DNA of 11,039 bases, taken from Bacteriovoracaceae bacterium UBA7695 (GTDB lineage Bacteria > Bdellovibrionota > Bacteriovoracia > Bacteriovoracales > Bacteriovoracaceae). Made by a program: the position numbers and the translations under genes. The stretch covers positions 14,026 to 25,064 of the forward strand of contig DLGL01000103.1 of NCBI GenBank assembly GCA_002482685.1, given 5' to 3'. The notes under the pieces were generated by a model. It searched no databases and was not told where the DNA came from. It saw only the letters and a list, made by a program, of their open reading frames with translations. Shown one piece after another: positions 1-6,774 of this stretch (its first letter is position 1; every line of letters begins with the position of its first letter).

Positions 1-1
1 C

Positions 2-160
2 TCCGCTGGAGCTGCACTGTCAGCACTTTATTTTCCGCAATATGGCTTTAAAATTTTAGTGATCCCTATGCTTATTTCAATCTTCATGAGCCTTGTTTCT
101 TTAAGAGACAGCTACAAACGGCGCCGTAAGAATGAACGAAAAATTCGATTAGCAAAATAA
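2..160 (+). CDS. C-terminal fragment of an integral membrane protein (5' end outside window)
   Basis: The reading frame is open from the window edge to a TAA at 158-160, giving 52 visible residues. A hydrophobic segment (about residues 16-36, containing ILVIPMLISIFMSLVSL) is followed by a very basic tail with RRRKNERK. That is the usual positive-inside cytoplasmic end of an inner-membrane protein. A small-residue stretch (SAGAALSAL) then G...IP resembles the last helix of DUF1275/YoaK-type membrane proteins, but this is a weak impression from a short piece, and many permeases end this way. A strong rho-independent terminator starts directly at the stop codon, which supports this being a real gene end. 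Confidence 0.6.
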   Translation, partial: SAGAALSALYFPQYGFKILVIPMLISIFMSLVSLRDSYKRRRKNERKIRLAK

Positions 161-190
161 AAAAAGGGCTTCTTACGAAGCCCTTTTTTT
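160..190. terminator. Bidirectional rho-independent terminator
   Basis: A perfect 7-bp stem GGGCTTC (166-172) / GAAGCCC (177-183) with a TTAC loop is flanked by an A-run on the left (160-165) and a T-run on the right (184-190). It therefore works as a terminator read from either strand. It sits exactly between the end of the plus-strand membrane gene and the end of the minus-strand small-protein gene at 193, so it serves both convergent units. Confidence 0.92.
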
Positions 191-192
191 GT

Positions 193-429
193 CTAAAAAT
201 TTCGTTGACTCATATTCGAATTTCTCTTCTCAGCATCAACATTTCCAGGACCATGATATCCTGAACCAGAAAAGTCTGAAACACCTTGTGAGTCTTTCAT
301 CGACTGATTTTTTGAATCGATGAAATCCTTAGAGGCTTTATTTTTCGGATTACCCGCACTCATCTGAAGAGCTGAATCTTTTTCGCTACTAAGAAATTTC
401 TTTACCCAAGAAAACAGATTTAAATTCAT
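193..429 (-). CDS. Small Asn/Ser/Lys-rich hypothetical protein, 78 aa
   Basis: I do not recognise a family. The first 14 residues (LNLFSWVKKFLSS) would form an amphipathic helix that could lie on a membrane. The rest is hydrophilic, rich in Ser, Asn, Lys and Asp, with a Gly-rich patch (SGSGYHGPGN, about residues 55-64), and is probably disordered. There is no cleavable signal and no cysteine. The ATG (427-429) has a good AAGGAG site at 436-441 with about 6 bases spacing, so translation is credible. It is the second gene of a unit with the 66-aa gene, 23 bp downstream of that gene's stop, and ends two bases from the shared terminator. Function unknown; the reading-frame call rests on the ribosome binding site, the operon spacing and the terminator placement. 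Confidence 0.72.
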   Translation of the reverse strand: MNLNLFSWVKKFLSSEKDSALQMSAGNPKNKASKDFIDSKNQSMKDSQGVSDFSGSGYHGPGNVDAEKRNSNMSQRNF

Positions 430-435
430 GATAAA

Positions 436-441
436 CTCCTT
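436..441 (-). promoter_or_regulatory. Ribosome binding site for the 78-aa gene
   Basis: On the minus strand AAGGAG lies 6 bases before the ATG at 429. It fixes this start and is the best evidence that the small reading frame is translated. Confidence 0.75.
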
Positions 442-452
442 TAAAGCAAGTT

Positions 453-653
453 CTAGTGGCGCTCAGGTGGATTTGTTTTAGGGTAAGTTTGTGTCTTACC
501 TCTATCTAAATCAACTTCTGTACCATTCCCCACCTTCCCTGGATTAACTTCGGTGTCAGGAATATTTGGCTGGGCCGTTTGTCCTTCATCGGGACCACCT
601 GGTGTCGCTGGTGTTGTGGAGGGTTGGGGATTTGTGTTTTGTTCAATGTTCAT
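453..653 (-). CDS. Small Pro/Thr/Gly-rich hypothetical protein, 66 aa
   Basis: I do not recognise a family. The protein is low-complexity and hydrophilic: rich in Pro, Thr, Gly, Asn and Asp, with repeated short elements such as NPQPSTTPATPGGPDEG near the N-terminus and PKTNPPERH at the end. It has no hydrophobic segment, no signal peptide and no Cys, so a soluble, intrinsically disordered protein is expected. The ATG (651-653) has AGGAGAA at 661-667 on the minus strand with workable spacing. It heads a probable two-gene unit with the 78-aa gene, separated by 23 bp. An upstream terminator at 741-774 isolates it from the lipoprotein gene, so its own promoter should lie in 668-740; I see no convincing -35/-10 pair there. 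Confidence 0.65.
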   Translation of the reverse strand: MNIEQNTNPQPSTTPATPGGPDEGQTAQPNIPDTEVNPGKVGNGTEVDLDRGKTQTYPKTNPPERH

Positions 654-740
654 ACAGATATTCTCCTGTTGAATGTAGTAATAACTGTCTCACTTCCGCG
701 CTTAATGTGCTTCTTAATTACAGGTAAAGTCAGGTATTTT

Positions 741-774
741 AAAAGAAACCATCCCAAAGGAATCTTTGAGATGG
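741..774 (-). terminator. Rho-independent terminator of the lipoprotein gene
   Basis: Read on the minus strand, an 11-bp stem (arms 764-774 and 749-759, one G-U pair) with a 4-base loop is followed by TTTCTTTT. The stem has a C-A mismatch when read on the plus strand, so the structure favours minus-strand transcripts. It lies 8 bases after the stop of the lipoprotein gene. Confidence 0.82.
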
Positions 775-781
775 CGCAATG

Positions 782-1024
782 TTAGTTATTTAAATCGATC
801 GCTTCATTTTCAACATCAACATCTACATTTTCACTGTTATCCACCATATTTTTAGCACGGGCCTTATTGGATGCAGATTCTTCTTCGTTATATTCCGTTT
901 TAGCTTCGTCTACAGATTGACGGTACTCCTTTCTTGCCTCCATCCTCTGATCATCATAGCGCTCTTTCGGCGTACTACAGGCGAGTACAAATAGACCTAA
1001 CGTTAACATCATTAAATACTTCAT
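782..1024 (-). CDS. Small charged lipoprotein, 80 aa
   Basis: The N-terminus has a classic lipoprotein signal: MKY, a hydrophobic core (residues 4-14) and the lipobox VLAC with the modified cysteine at residue 16. STP at +2 to +4 has no Asp at +2, which in enterobacterial rules suggests outer-membrane sorting, though those rules may not apply here. The mature part of about 64 residues is highly charged (KERYDDQRMEARKEYRQ...), helix-forming and possibly coiled-coil to about residue 60, then an acidic tail (VDVDVENEAID). The ATG at 1022-1024 has AAGGAG at 5-6 bases. It is transcribed alone, with its own terminator at 741-774. I recognise no family; it resembles small surface or periplasmic lipoproteins of stress regulons only in general form. 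Confidence 0.82.
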   Translation of the reverse strand: MKYLMMLTLGLFVLACSTPKERYDDQRMEARKEYRQSVDEAKTEYNEEESASNKARAKNMVDNSENVDVDVENEAIDLNN

Positions 1025-1310
1025 AAATTCTCCTTGTTAAAACCTCATTTAATAGTGAGTGGGTAAGAAGCGAAGTGCACCTAAAGAGAATTGGAATTTA
1101 ACTTACGACTCAGTCATTACGAAGCATCGAATAATAACTTAAGGATTAATAGACCGAATAAGATTTCAGATAGAAAAAGGTAAGGGAAATGATGAGTCAT
1201 GCAAAACTGGGGTTTAAATGAAATTTTCATGTATTAGCTCCATCATTAATCATATATCGTTGAGCTATAAAAATAATTTAAGAAGTGCATAAGTCATCTA
1301 GGATTAAAAA
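1025..1310. other. Divergent intergenic region, 286 bp, AT-rich
   Basis: This gap separates the divergent lipoprotein (minus) and DUF3253/K+-channel (plus) genes, so promoters for both should lie here. I see no convincing sigma-70 pair: TATAAA at 1266-1271 is a possible -10 for the plus unit, but nothing like TTGACA lies 16-18 bases before it. An odd-length perfect palindrome, ATGAAATTTTCAT (1218-1230), could be an operator. No RNA gene or long reading frame is evident. Confidence 0.5.
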
Positions 1311-1565
1311 GTGACTAAACTGAAAAAGAAACTGATTGAGTCTAAAACTTTGGAACTCCTCCAGCAGAGAGCTCCAGGTGCCACGATATGCCCATCTGAA
1401 ATTGCACGAAGTCTTTTCCCTGAAAATTGGCGAGAGCATATGGAAGATGTCCGAGACGTCGCAGAATGGATGTCCACTCAAAACATGATTGATCTGACTC
1501 AGAAAGGAAAGAAGATTGCTCCTCCTTATAAAGGACCAATTAGGTTAAAACTAAGGATTTTATGA
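1311..1565 (+). CDS. DUF3253-family small protein, 84 aa
   Basis: The sequence carries the pattern I associate with DUF3253: APGATICPSEIARSL (21-35), a central W-R-x-H-M-x-x-V-R motif (40-48), a segment with I-D-L-T-Q-K-G (60-66), and a closing GPIRLKL (75-81). The whole protein is this one domain, at about the family's usual length. It looks like a winged-helix-type fold, and its molecular function is not established. The start is a GTG at 1311 with AGGA about 7 bases upstream; no better ATG lies in frame. The TGA overlaps the ATG of the K+-channel gene by four bases (ATGA, 1562-1565), so the two are almost certainly translated together. Its role alongside the channel is unknown. Confidence 0.85.
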   Translation: MTKLKKKLIESKTLELLQQRAPGATICPSEIARSLFPENWREHMEDVRDVAEWMSTQNMIDLTQKGKKIAPPYKGPIRLKLRIL

Positions 1566-2404
1566 AACATAAAATTTACGATATCATCTTTGAAACCGAC
1601 ACGCCGGCCGGACGCGCCTTTGACATCTGTTTGATTTTTCTCATCCTCTTGAGTGTGGTGCTCGTCATTTTAGAAAGCATCCCAGAATACAGACTCGCCT
1701 ACGGCACTTACCTCTACTACGCAGAATGGATTCTAACGGGTCTCTTTTTGTGTGAGTATTTTCTTCGCATCTATAGCTTAAAAAAACCAATTAGTTACAT
1801 TTTTAGTTTTTTTGGCGTAGTGGATTTCTTCTCGAGTTTTGCCACTGTCTTTAGCCTCCTCATTCCCGGTGCTCAATCATTTCTCATCATTCGCTCTTTT
1901 CGGTTACTCCGAATATTCAGAATTCTCAAACTTGCCCGGTACTTCGATGAGAGTCAGGTTATCATGAATGCTCTTATTGCTTCAAAAATTAAAATCAGTG
2001 TGTTTCTTTTCACCGTGATGATACTCGTCCTTCTTTCGGGAACGGCCATGTATATTATTGAAGGACCAACCGCAGTTTTTACCAATATACCTATCAGCAT
2101 GTACTGGGCAGTGGTTACTCTCACCACAGTTGGTTATGGAGACATCGCTCCTGCTACAAACTTAGGAAAACTACTTGCCTCTTTTTTAATGATTGCAGGA
2201 TATGCCATCATCGCCGTTCCAACGGGAATCGTGACTTCTGAGTTAACAAAAGTAAAATTGGGTCCAACCACCGATCGCGCCTGTCCCGGGTGCGGGACTC
2301 AGAGTAATTTACCAGGATCTAACTTTTGCAGAGTGTGTGGGATCAACATTTCTTCATTTTCTCCTGTCTATTTAAAAACAGATACACAGAAGGAAAAAGG
2401 ATGA
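1562..2404 (+). CDS. Six-TM voltage-gated K+ channel with C-terminal zinc ribbon, 280 aa
   Basis: Inner-membrane tetrameric potassium channel of the bacterial Kv type. Predicted S1 at about 20-37, S2 52-70, S3 78-100. S4 (about 107-128) has basic residues at every third position: R111, R114, R117, R120, K123, R126. S5 is about 145-166. The pore helix and selectivity filter TTVGYGD lie at 188-194, and S6 at about 203-226. The cytoplasmic tail has two knuckles, C241-P-G-C244-G and C256-R-V-C259-G, a rubredoxin/zinc-ribbon arrangement likely to bind Zn2+. Similar ribbons occur, as far as I recall, in other bacterial Kv channels. The ATG overlaps the preceding stop by four bases, with AAGGA just upstream. 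The last 62 bp overlap the convergent RND pump gene. Voltage sensing and K+ selectivity follow from the motifs; physiological role is inferred. Confidence 0.95.
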   Translation: MKHKIYDIIFETDTPAGRAFDICLIFLILLSVVLVILESIPEYRLAYGTYLYYAEWILTGLFLCEYFLRIYSLKKPISYIFSFFGVVDFFSSFATVFSLLIPGAQSFLIIRSFRLLRIFRILKLARYFDESQVIMNALIASKIKISVFLFTVMILVLLSGTAMYIIEGPTAVFTNIPISMYWAVVTLTTVGYGDIAPATNLGKLLASFLMIAGYAIIAVPTGIVTSELTKVKLGPTTDRACPGCGTQSNLPGSNFCRVCGINISSFSPVYLKTDTQKEKG

Positions 2405-5400
2405 GAGTAAGCATCGTGGAAAAAAGGATCCCTCCAATGACAACTGTGGCTAAAGGTTTTTGAACTTCGGAGCCGAGTCCCGTATTCATCGCCATAGGGA
2501 TAAAACCTATTGAAGCGACCAGAGCCGTCATTAGGACGGGTCTGAACCGAGATAAAGTTCCTTCTAAAACGATATCCCGCAAATTTCTTTCGCCCGCTAA
2601 TTTTCGGAGCTGATTAAATACTGTTAATAAAACGATCCCATTTAAAAGAGCTATTCCGATAAGAGCAATGAATCCCACTGCCGCTGAGAGGCTCAAATTA
2701 ATTCCCCTAAAGTAAAGAGCAAACACTCCCCCAAAGGCAGCAAAAGGCACACAGAGAAAAATTGTAAGCGCATCTTTGAATGAGGCAAACTCTCTCCAGA
2801 GAATAAATATAATAAGTGCAAGTGTAAGGGGAATAATTATGAATAACCGGTTCATCGCACGTTCAAGATTGTTAAACTCTCCACCTAAGATGAGTTCGTG
2901 ATCTTTCTTAACAGGATTCTTTGCCATAATTTTTTGTACATCTCTAACAAAACTCATCGTATCGCGATTTGAAATATTCAATGAAAGTGCCGCATACCTT
3001 TGTCCCCAGTTGCGCGCTATAGTGGTGACCTGATCTTTTAGGTCTACATAGGCTATTTGCTCTAGAGGAATTGAGCCCCCGTCAGGTAGCCCAACAGGAA
3101 GTGTTTTAATTTCTTCAAGATTCTCCCTTCTCTCTTCTGATAAGTGCATAATGATGGAAAACTTTCTCGTGCCCTGAATCCAATCCCCCATCTTCACACC
3201 TTGCATAAAGCTCACAATAGTCTGGTTAAAATCGTCTAGTGACATACCCAGTTTGGCCAACTCAGAAAACTTGGGCCTGATATCTATCACTCGACTTTTT
3301 CTCAGAGCAGTTAATGGATCCATTTCCGCCCCTTCAAGACCTGGCACATTTTTTAGCTTATCAGCAAATCCATCAATGACAGTCACGAGATAATCTAAAT
3401 CTGGTCCTTGCGCCTTTAATGAAACGTCTGCTCTTGAACCTTCTAGCATTTCATTAAATCTCATTTCAATCGGCTGAGTAGAACCAATCTCTTGGTCAAA
3501 TCCCAGAGATTCGATAGCATCCTTCACTTTGACAAAAACTTCATCCTTCGTTTTGGCTTCCCACAAGCTGTGGTCTTTTTTAAGGATAATAAAGGTATCT
3601 GCTAAATGAACACCCATGGGATCAGTAGCCGATTCTGGTGTCCCTAATCTTGAAAATACAAATTCGACTTCAGGAATGCTTGCGATTTTTTTCTCAACCT
3701 GCTCTTGTTCTCGAATAGACTCTGCCAATGAAATTTTTGAATCACGTGTCAGATTTACGACTAGATCACCCTCGTCAAGTTGTGGGATAAAATCTGCTCC
3801 CAGTTGCATAAAAACGGCAGCACTTATAAAGGCCAGCACGCCCCCAGTGACCATCAGAAACCTCGGTCTATCAATCAAGTTTAACAATAGAGGCGTATAA
3901 GCTTGCTTCAGTTTTCGAAACAAAAACGTATCATGATCAAGGCCTGCTTTTTGCTCGGGAATTTTAACAAAAAGGGAAACCAAAACCGGAACCAGAAAGA
4001 TAGTCAAAAGCAGAGACCACCCTAGAGTCATAAGAACGGTGAACGCCATTGGACGAAACATTTTTCCTTCCACACCCTCCAGCAAGAGGCAGGGAAGATA
4101 AACAAACATGATCATGAGCAAGCCGAAAACCACTGGGCGCATGACTTGTTTGGCCTTCATCCCTACTATTTGATCTTTATTGAGATTTTTCCTTTCCTCT
4201 TCGCTCAGCCCATAAAAGCTTGCAATCAGTGTCTCGACCAAAACAACGGAGCCATCCACCACAAGTCCAAAATCAATGGCACCAAGACTCATGAGATTTC
4301 CGGAAATTCCAAAGTATTGCATGCCCAGAGTAGTTCCCAGCATAGATAGAGGAATGATGAGAGATACAATAAGGGCCGCTCTAAAATGACCTAGGATAAG
4401 AAGAAGAACCAGAATGACAAGTGCCGCTCCTTCGACCAGACTTTTTACAACCGTTTTCAAAGTCGAATTAACCAAAAACGCCCGTGAATAGAGTTTCGTG
4501 ATCAATACATCATCAGGGATTTGGATAGAATTTATTTTTTCTTCAACCACTTGACTGACCGTTCTGCCATTCCCACCACTTCTCATGAGCACAGTCCCAA
4601 GAACAGTTTCTTTACCATTGAAAGTAGCGCTTCCAAATCGCGGAGAAGCATCCACCGAAACTGTCGCAACATCTTTAAGCAGCAGACTAGAGCCATTAAA
4701 CTTTTGCGCCAGACTGATTGCCTCAAAATCCCCCTCATTATCCAGCGTCGTTGTCGCTTTAATGATTAGACCTTCCTTATCTATATCAACGGTTCCCCCA
4801 CCAAAACTTTCCCCGAGTCCGTGAAGCTTCTGCCGTACTTTATCGATTGTAAGCCCATAGCGAATTAATAACTGAGGATTGATATTTATATGGAGTTCTT
4901 TTTTCAGGCCTCCATTTGAATCGATGTCGGCCACATCTTTTATCTTTCTCAGTTCAGGTCGAATTTGAAAATCCTGAATTTCTCTCAGATAAAGCATTTG
5001 TTCTTTATGGGTTTTTTGCAAATAAGGAGAATTTTCTTTCAAGCTCAGAGAATACATGAATACTTCCCCGAGTCCCGTCGAAACCGGACCGAGTTCTGGT
5101 TGCAGATTTTCTGGAAGCTGACCCATGACCGACTGAAGTTTTTCCGAAACTTGCTGCCTGGCCCAATAAATATCTACACCATCTTCAAAGATCAGTGTGA
5201 CTTGAGAGAGACCAAATTTAGAGATGGATCTCATATCTTGAAGATTGGGGATTCCCATCATTTCATACTCAATAGGCTGAGTGACAGTCAGCTCCACCCG
5301 CTCTGGATCAATACCTAATGTTTTAGTATTGATGACAACTTGAATATTTGTGATATCAGGAACAGCATCAACAGTTAAATCGGAAACTTTATACACAGTC

Positions 5401-5489
5401 GCAATCGAAAATATAACAGTTAAGGATATAACCCAGAATTTATTCTGAAGAGACCAATCAATCAATTTATCAAGAAAAGATGTTTTCAT
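2343..5489 (-). CDS. czcA: CzcA-type heavy-metal efflux RND pump, about 1048 aa
   Basis: Inner-membrane proton-driven pump of the HME-RND family that exports divalent metals from periplasm or cytoplasm. Full family length. Visible landmarks (start at the ATG): TM1 near 18-37, then VDAVPDITNIQV; RAALIV and PLSML around TM2-3; the TM4 proton-relay segment with D406-F-G, D412-G and E419; GADFIPQLDEGD (564-575) opening the second half; ATDPMG (621-626) and QPIEMRFNE (672-680) in the second porter domain. The TM4 pattern DFG-x3-DG and the absence of the CusA methionines in the aligned porter segments favour Co/Zn/Cd (CzcA-like) rather than Cu/Ag export; the exact metal is inferred. I start at ATG 5487-5489, two bases after the upstream stop with GGGA upstream, not at the in-frame TTG at 5504 (five residues longer). 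No adaptor gene lies between or beside the two pump genes. Confidence 0.95.
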   Translation of the reverse strand: MKTSFLDKLIDWSLQNKFWVISLTVIFSIATVYKVSDLTVDAVPDITNIQVVINTKTLGIDPERVELTVTQPIEYEMMGIPNLQDMRSISKFGLSQVTLIFEDGVDIYWARQQVSEKLQSVMGQLPENLQPELGPVSTGLGEVFMYSLSLKENSPYLQKTHKEQMLYLREIQDFQIRPELRKIKDVADIDSNGGLKKELHININPQLLIRYGLTIDKVRQKLHGLGESFGGGTVDIDKEGLIIKATTTLDNEGDFEAISLAQKFNGSSLLLKDVATVSVDASPRFGSATFNGKETVLGTVLMRSGGNGRTVSQVVEEKINSIQIPDDVLITKLYSRAFLVNSTLKTVVKSLVEGAALVILVLLLILGHFRAALIVSLIIPLSMLGTTLGMQYFGISGNLMSLGAIDFGLVVDGSVVLVETLIASFYGLSEEERKNLNKDQIVGMKAKQVMRPVVFGLLMIMFVYLPCLLLEGVEGKMFRPMAFTVLMTLGWSLLLTIFLVPVLVSLFVKIPEQKAGLDHDTFLFRKLKQAYTPLLLNLIDRPRFLMVTGGVLAFISAAVFMQLGADFIPQLDEGDLVVNLTRDSKISLAESIREQEQVEKKIASIPEVEFVFSRLGTPESATDPMGVHLADTFIILKKDHSLWEAKTKDEVFVKVKDAIESLGFDQEIGSTQPIEMRFNEMLEGSRADVSLKAQGPDLDYLVTVIDGFADKLKNVPGLEGAEMDPLTALRKSRVIDIRPKFSELAKLGMSLDDFNQTIVSFMQGVKMGDWIQGTRKFSIIMHLSEERRENLEEIKTLPVGLPDGGSIPLEQIAYVDLKDQVTTIARNWGQRYAALSLNISNRDTMSFVRDVQKIMAKNPVKKDHELILGGEFNNLERAMNRLFIIIPLTLALIIFILWREFASFKDALTIFLCVPFAAFGGVFALYFRGINLSLSAAVGFIALIGIALLNGIVLLTVFNQLRKLAGERNLRDIVLEGTLSRFRPVLMTALVASIGFIPMAMNTGLGSEVQKPLATVVIGGILFSTMLTLILFPSVYLFLNRQEKMKKC

Positions 5490-5491
5490 AT

Positions 5492-6700
5492 TTATTGATC
5501 CCAATTGAAGGCTCTGCCTTTCATTAACTGAAACGTACTAAGATTTTCGAGATAGCTAAGCCAGGATAAAAAGACCTGATCGATGACTTCGTGAGATTGA
5601 GTTTCCGCTAATAAGAAGGTGTTCACATCAATCAGACCCTGGCGAAATCCGACTTCCGCTTCTCTGATCGCCTCTTCATTTTTTGGAATATACTTCTTAG
5701 GAAACCGCTTCAATTGCTCAATGCTTAATTTTACAAGTTCGACTTGTTTTTGCTGTTTCAAGAAAAGTTTTTTTTCCATTTCTTCAAGATTTTTCTGATC
5801 TCTGATTTCTCTTACTCTGGCCGCCGCAATCCGGTCCGCCCCCGTATCCCAGAGAGGAATATTTAGACCGACGATTGCATAAGAGAAGTGATTCACCGGG
5901 GCGACATTCTCTACACGGTATCCTCCGCCTAAAAATAAATCAGGTCTACTTTCCTTCCTTGCAAGATCCGCATCCATCTGGGAGATACGGAGAATGTTTT
6001 TGGCATTTAAAAATTCGATGTCTCGGGTGGTGTCGACTTTATCTACGAAGGCAACGTTATACTGATCAGGAAGGGTAAGACCAATATCGGCTTCAGTAAT
6101 TTTTTTACCTAACCAGTATTCGATATCATTTAATGAGATTTCATAATCATGTTTTTTAATATCCTGCATTTTCTCCAGTTGATAAAGCATACTGCTGACA
6201 ATCGAAAGCTCTACTCTCTGTTTGATAGTGACTTTGGGCCTGGTCTCGAGATACCTCTTTATCAAAGTGAGTCGTCGGGTTCGTTCTGTTCCGTGTTTAT
6301 AGAGCTCATTGGTGACGTAGACTTTCCACGATGCCAATAGCACTTGATGAGAAATCCAATTCTTAAAAAAATCTGTTTGTTTTTTATGATTTTCTAGCGC
6401 CATCACAGTCATTTGTTTTCGCAAAGAAAACTTATTCGACAATGGGACTGGCTGAGTAAAACTTACCTCAACCGTTGATGCATTTTCAGTACCTGACTTC
6501 AGCGATCCAAACTGACCCATTACTTGAGGATTCTGCCATCGACCTCTAAACGATGCGTCACTTTGTAAGGCCCGGGACTCCATTTCTTGCGCGTCAAGAG
6601 ACGATGAGCGCTCAATGGCCATATGAGAAATTTCATCGATTCCCATACTGAAGGCGGAACTTGAGAGCAGAAGCAGTGAAAACAGTACGCAGAACTTCAT
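5492..6700 (-). CDS. TolC/CzcC-like outer-membrane efflux protein, 402 aa
   Basis: Outer-membrane factor expected to form the trimeric exit duct of a tripartite metal pump. It has a Sec signal peptide (MKFCVLFSLLLLSSSAFS, cleavage likely after S18) with no lipobox. Two OEP repeats follow: the first with FTQPVPL (81-87) and long helices to about 200; the second with the family hallmark GLNIPLWDTG (278-287), a long helix pair, and GFRQGLIDV (351-359). Length is slightly short for the family (usually 400-480) but looks complete. The ATG (6698-6700) has AAGGAT about 6 bases upstream. The stop is two bases before the pump ATG, so the pair is an operon with likely translational coupling. A sigma-70-like promoter sits at 6733-6761. 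The order C-A without B is unusual. Confidence 0.93.
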   Translation of the reverse strand: MKFCVLFSLLLLSSSAFSMGIDEISHMAIERSSSLDAQEMESRALQSDASFRGRWQNPQVMGQFGSLKSGTENASTVEVSFTQPVPLSNKFSLRKQMTVMALENHKKQTDFFKNWISHQVLLASWKVYVTNELYKHGTERTRRLTLIKRYLETRPKVTIKQRVELSIVSSMLYQLEKMQDIKKHDYEISLNDIEYWLGKKITEADIGLTLPDQYNVAFVDKVDTTRDIEFLNAKNILRISQMDADLARKESRPDLFLGGGYRVENVAPVNHFSYAIVGLNIPLWDTGADRIAAARVREIRDQKNLEEMEKKLFLKQQKQVELVKLSIEQLKRFPKKYIPKNEEAIREAEVGFRQGLIDVNTFLLAETQSHEVIDQVFLSWLSYLENLSTFQLMKGRAFNWDQ

Positions 6701-6732
6701 TTAAATCCTTAGTGAGTTTACTTATTGATCTA

Positions 6733-6761
6733 ATTATCGCGGGTGAAAGTGGTGTTTTCTA
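6733..6761 (-). promoter_or_regulatory. Putative sigma-70-type promoter of the efflux operon
   Basis: On the minus strand, TAGAAA (-35, 6756-6761, 4/6 to TTGACA) and GATAAT (-10, 6733-6738, 5/6 to TATAAT) are separated by exactly 17 bases. This would place the transcription start about 25 bases before the ATG at 6700, leaving room for the AAGGAT site. It lies between the LuxR-type gene and the outer-membrane factor gene, so the efflux operon can be expressed independently. Confidence 0.5.
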
Positions 6762-6774
6762 TCGGACAGATGCC

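Noticed and set aside
579..785. 68-residue plus-strand open frame across the small-protein genes
   Set aside because: It overlaps the 66-aa gene and the minus-strand terminator, lacks a ribosome site and has no recognisable content.
1189..1221. Ten-residue frame MMSHAKLGFK with AAGGGA upstream, possible leader peptide
   Set aside because: There is no attenuator-like hairpin after it and no run of regulatory codons; too short to support.
1278..1539. Minus-strand open frames opposite the DUF3253 gene
   Set aside because: They mirror a recognisable plus-strand domain, have no family features and no convincing ribosome sites.
4965..5318. 117-residue plus-strand open frame inside the pump gene
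   Set aside because: It is antisense to a well-conserved RND region and its translation is unlike a folded protein. The same applies to shorter frames at 3616-3900, 4146-4349, 4521-4824, 5875-6340 and 9571-9903.
5490..5504. In-frame TTG start that would lengthen the RND pump by five residues
   Set aside because: It lies inside the end of the outer-membrane factor gene. The ATG at 5487-5489 follows that stop by two bases, has GGGA upstream, and begins with the usual N-terminus of the family.
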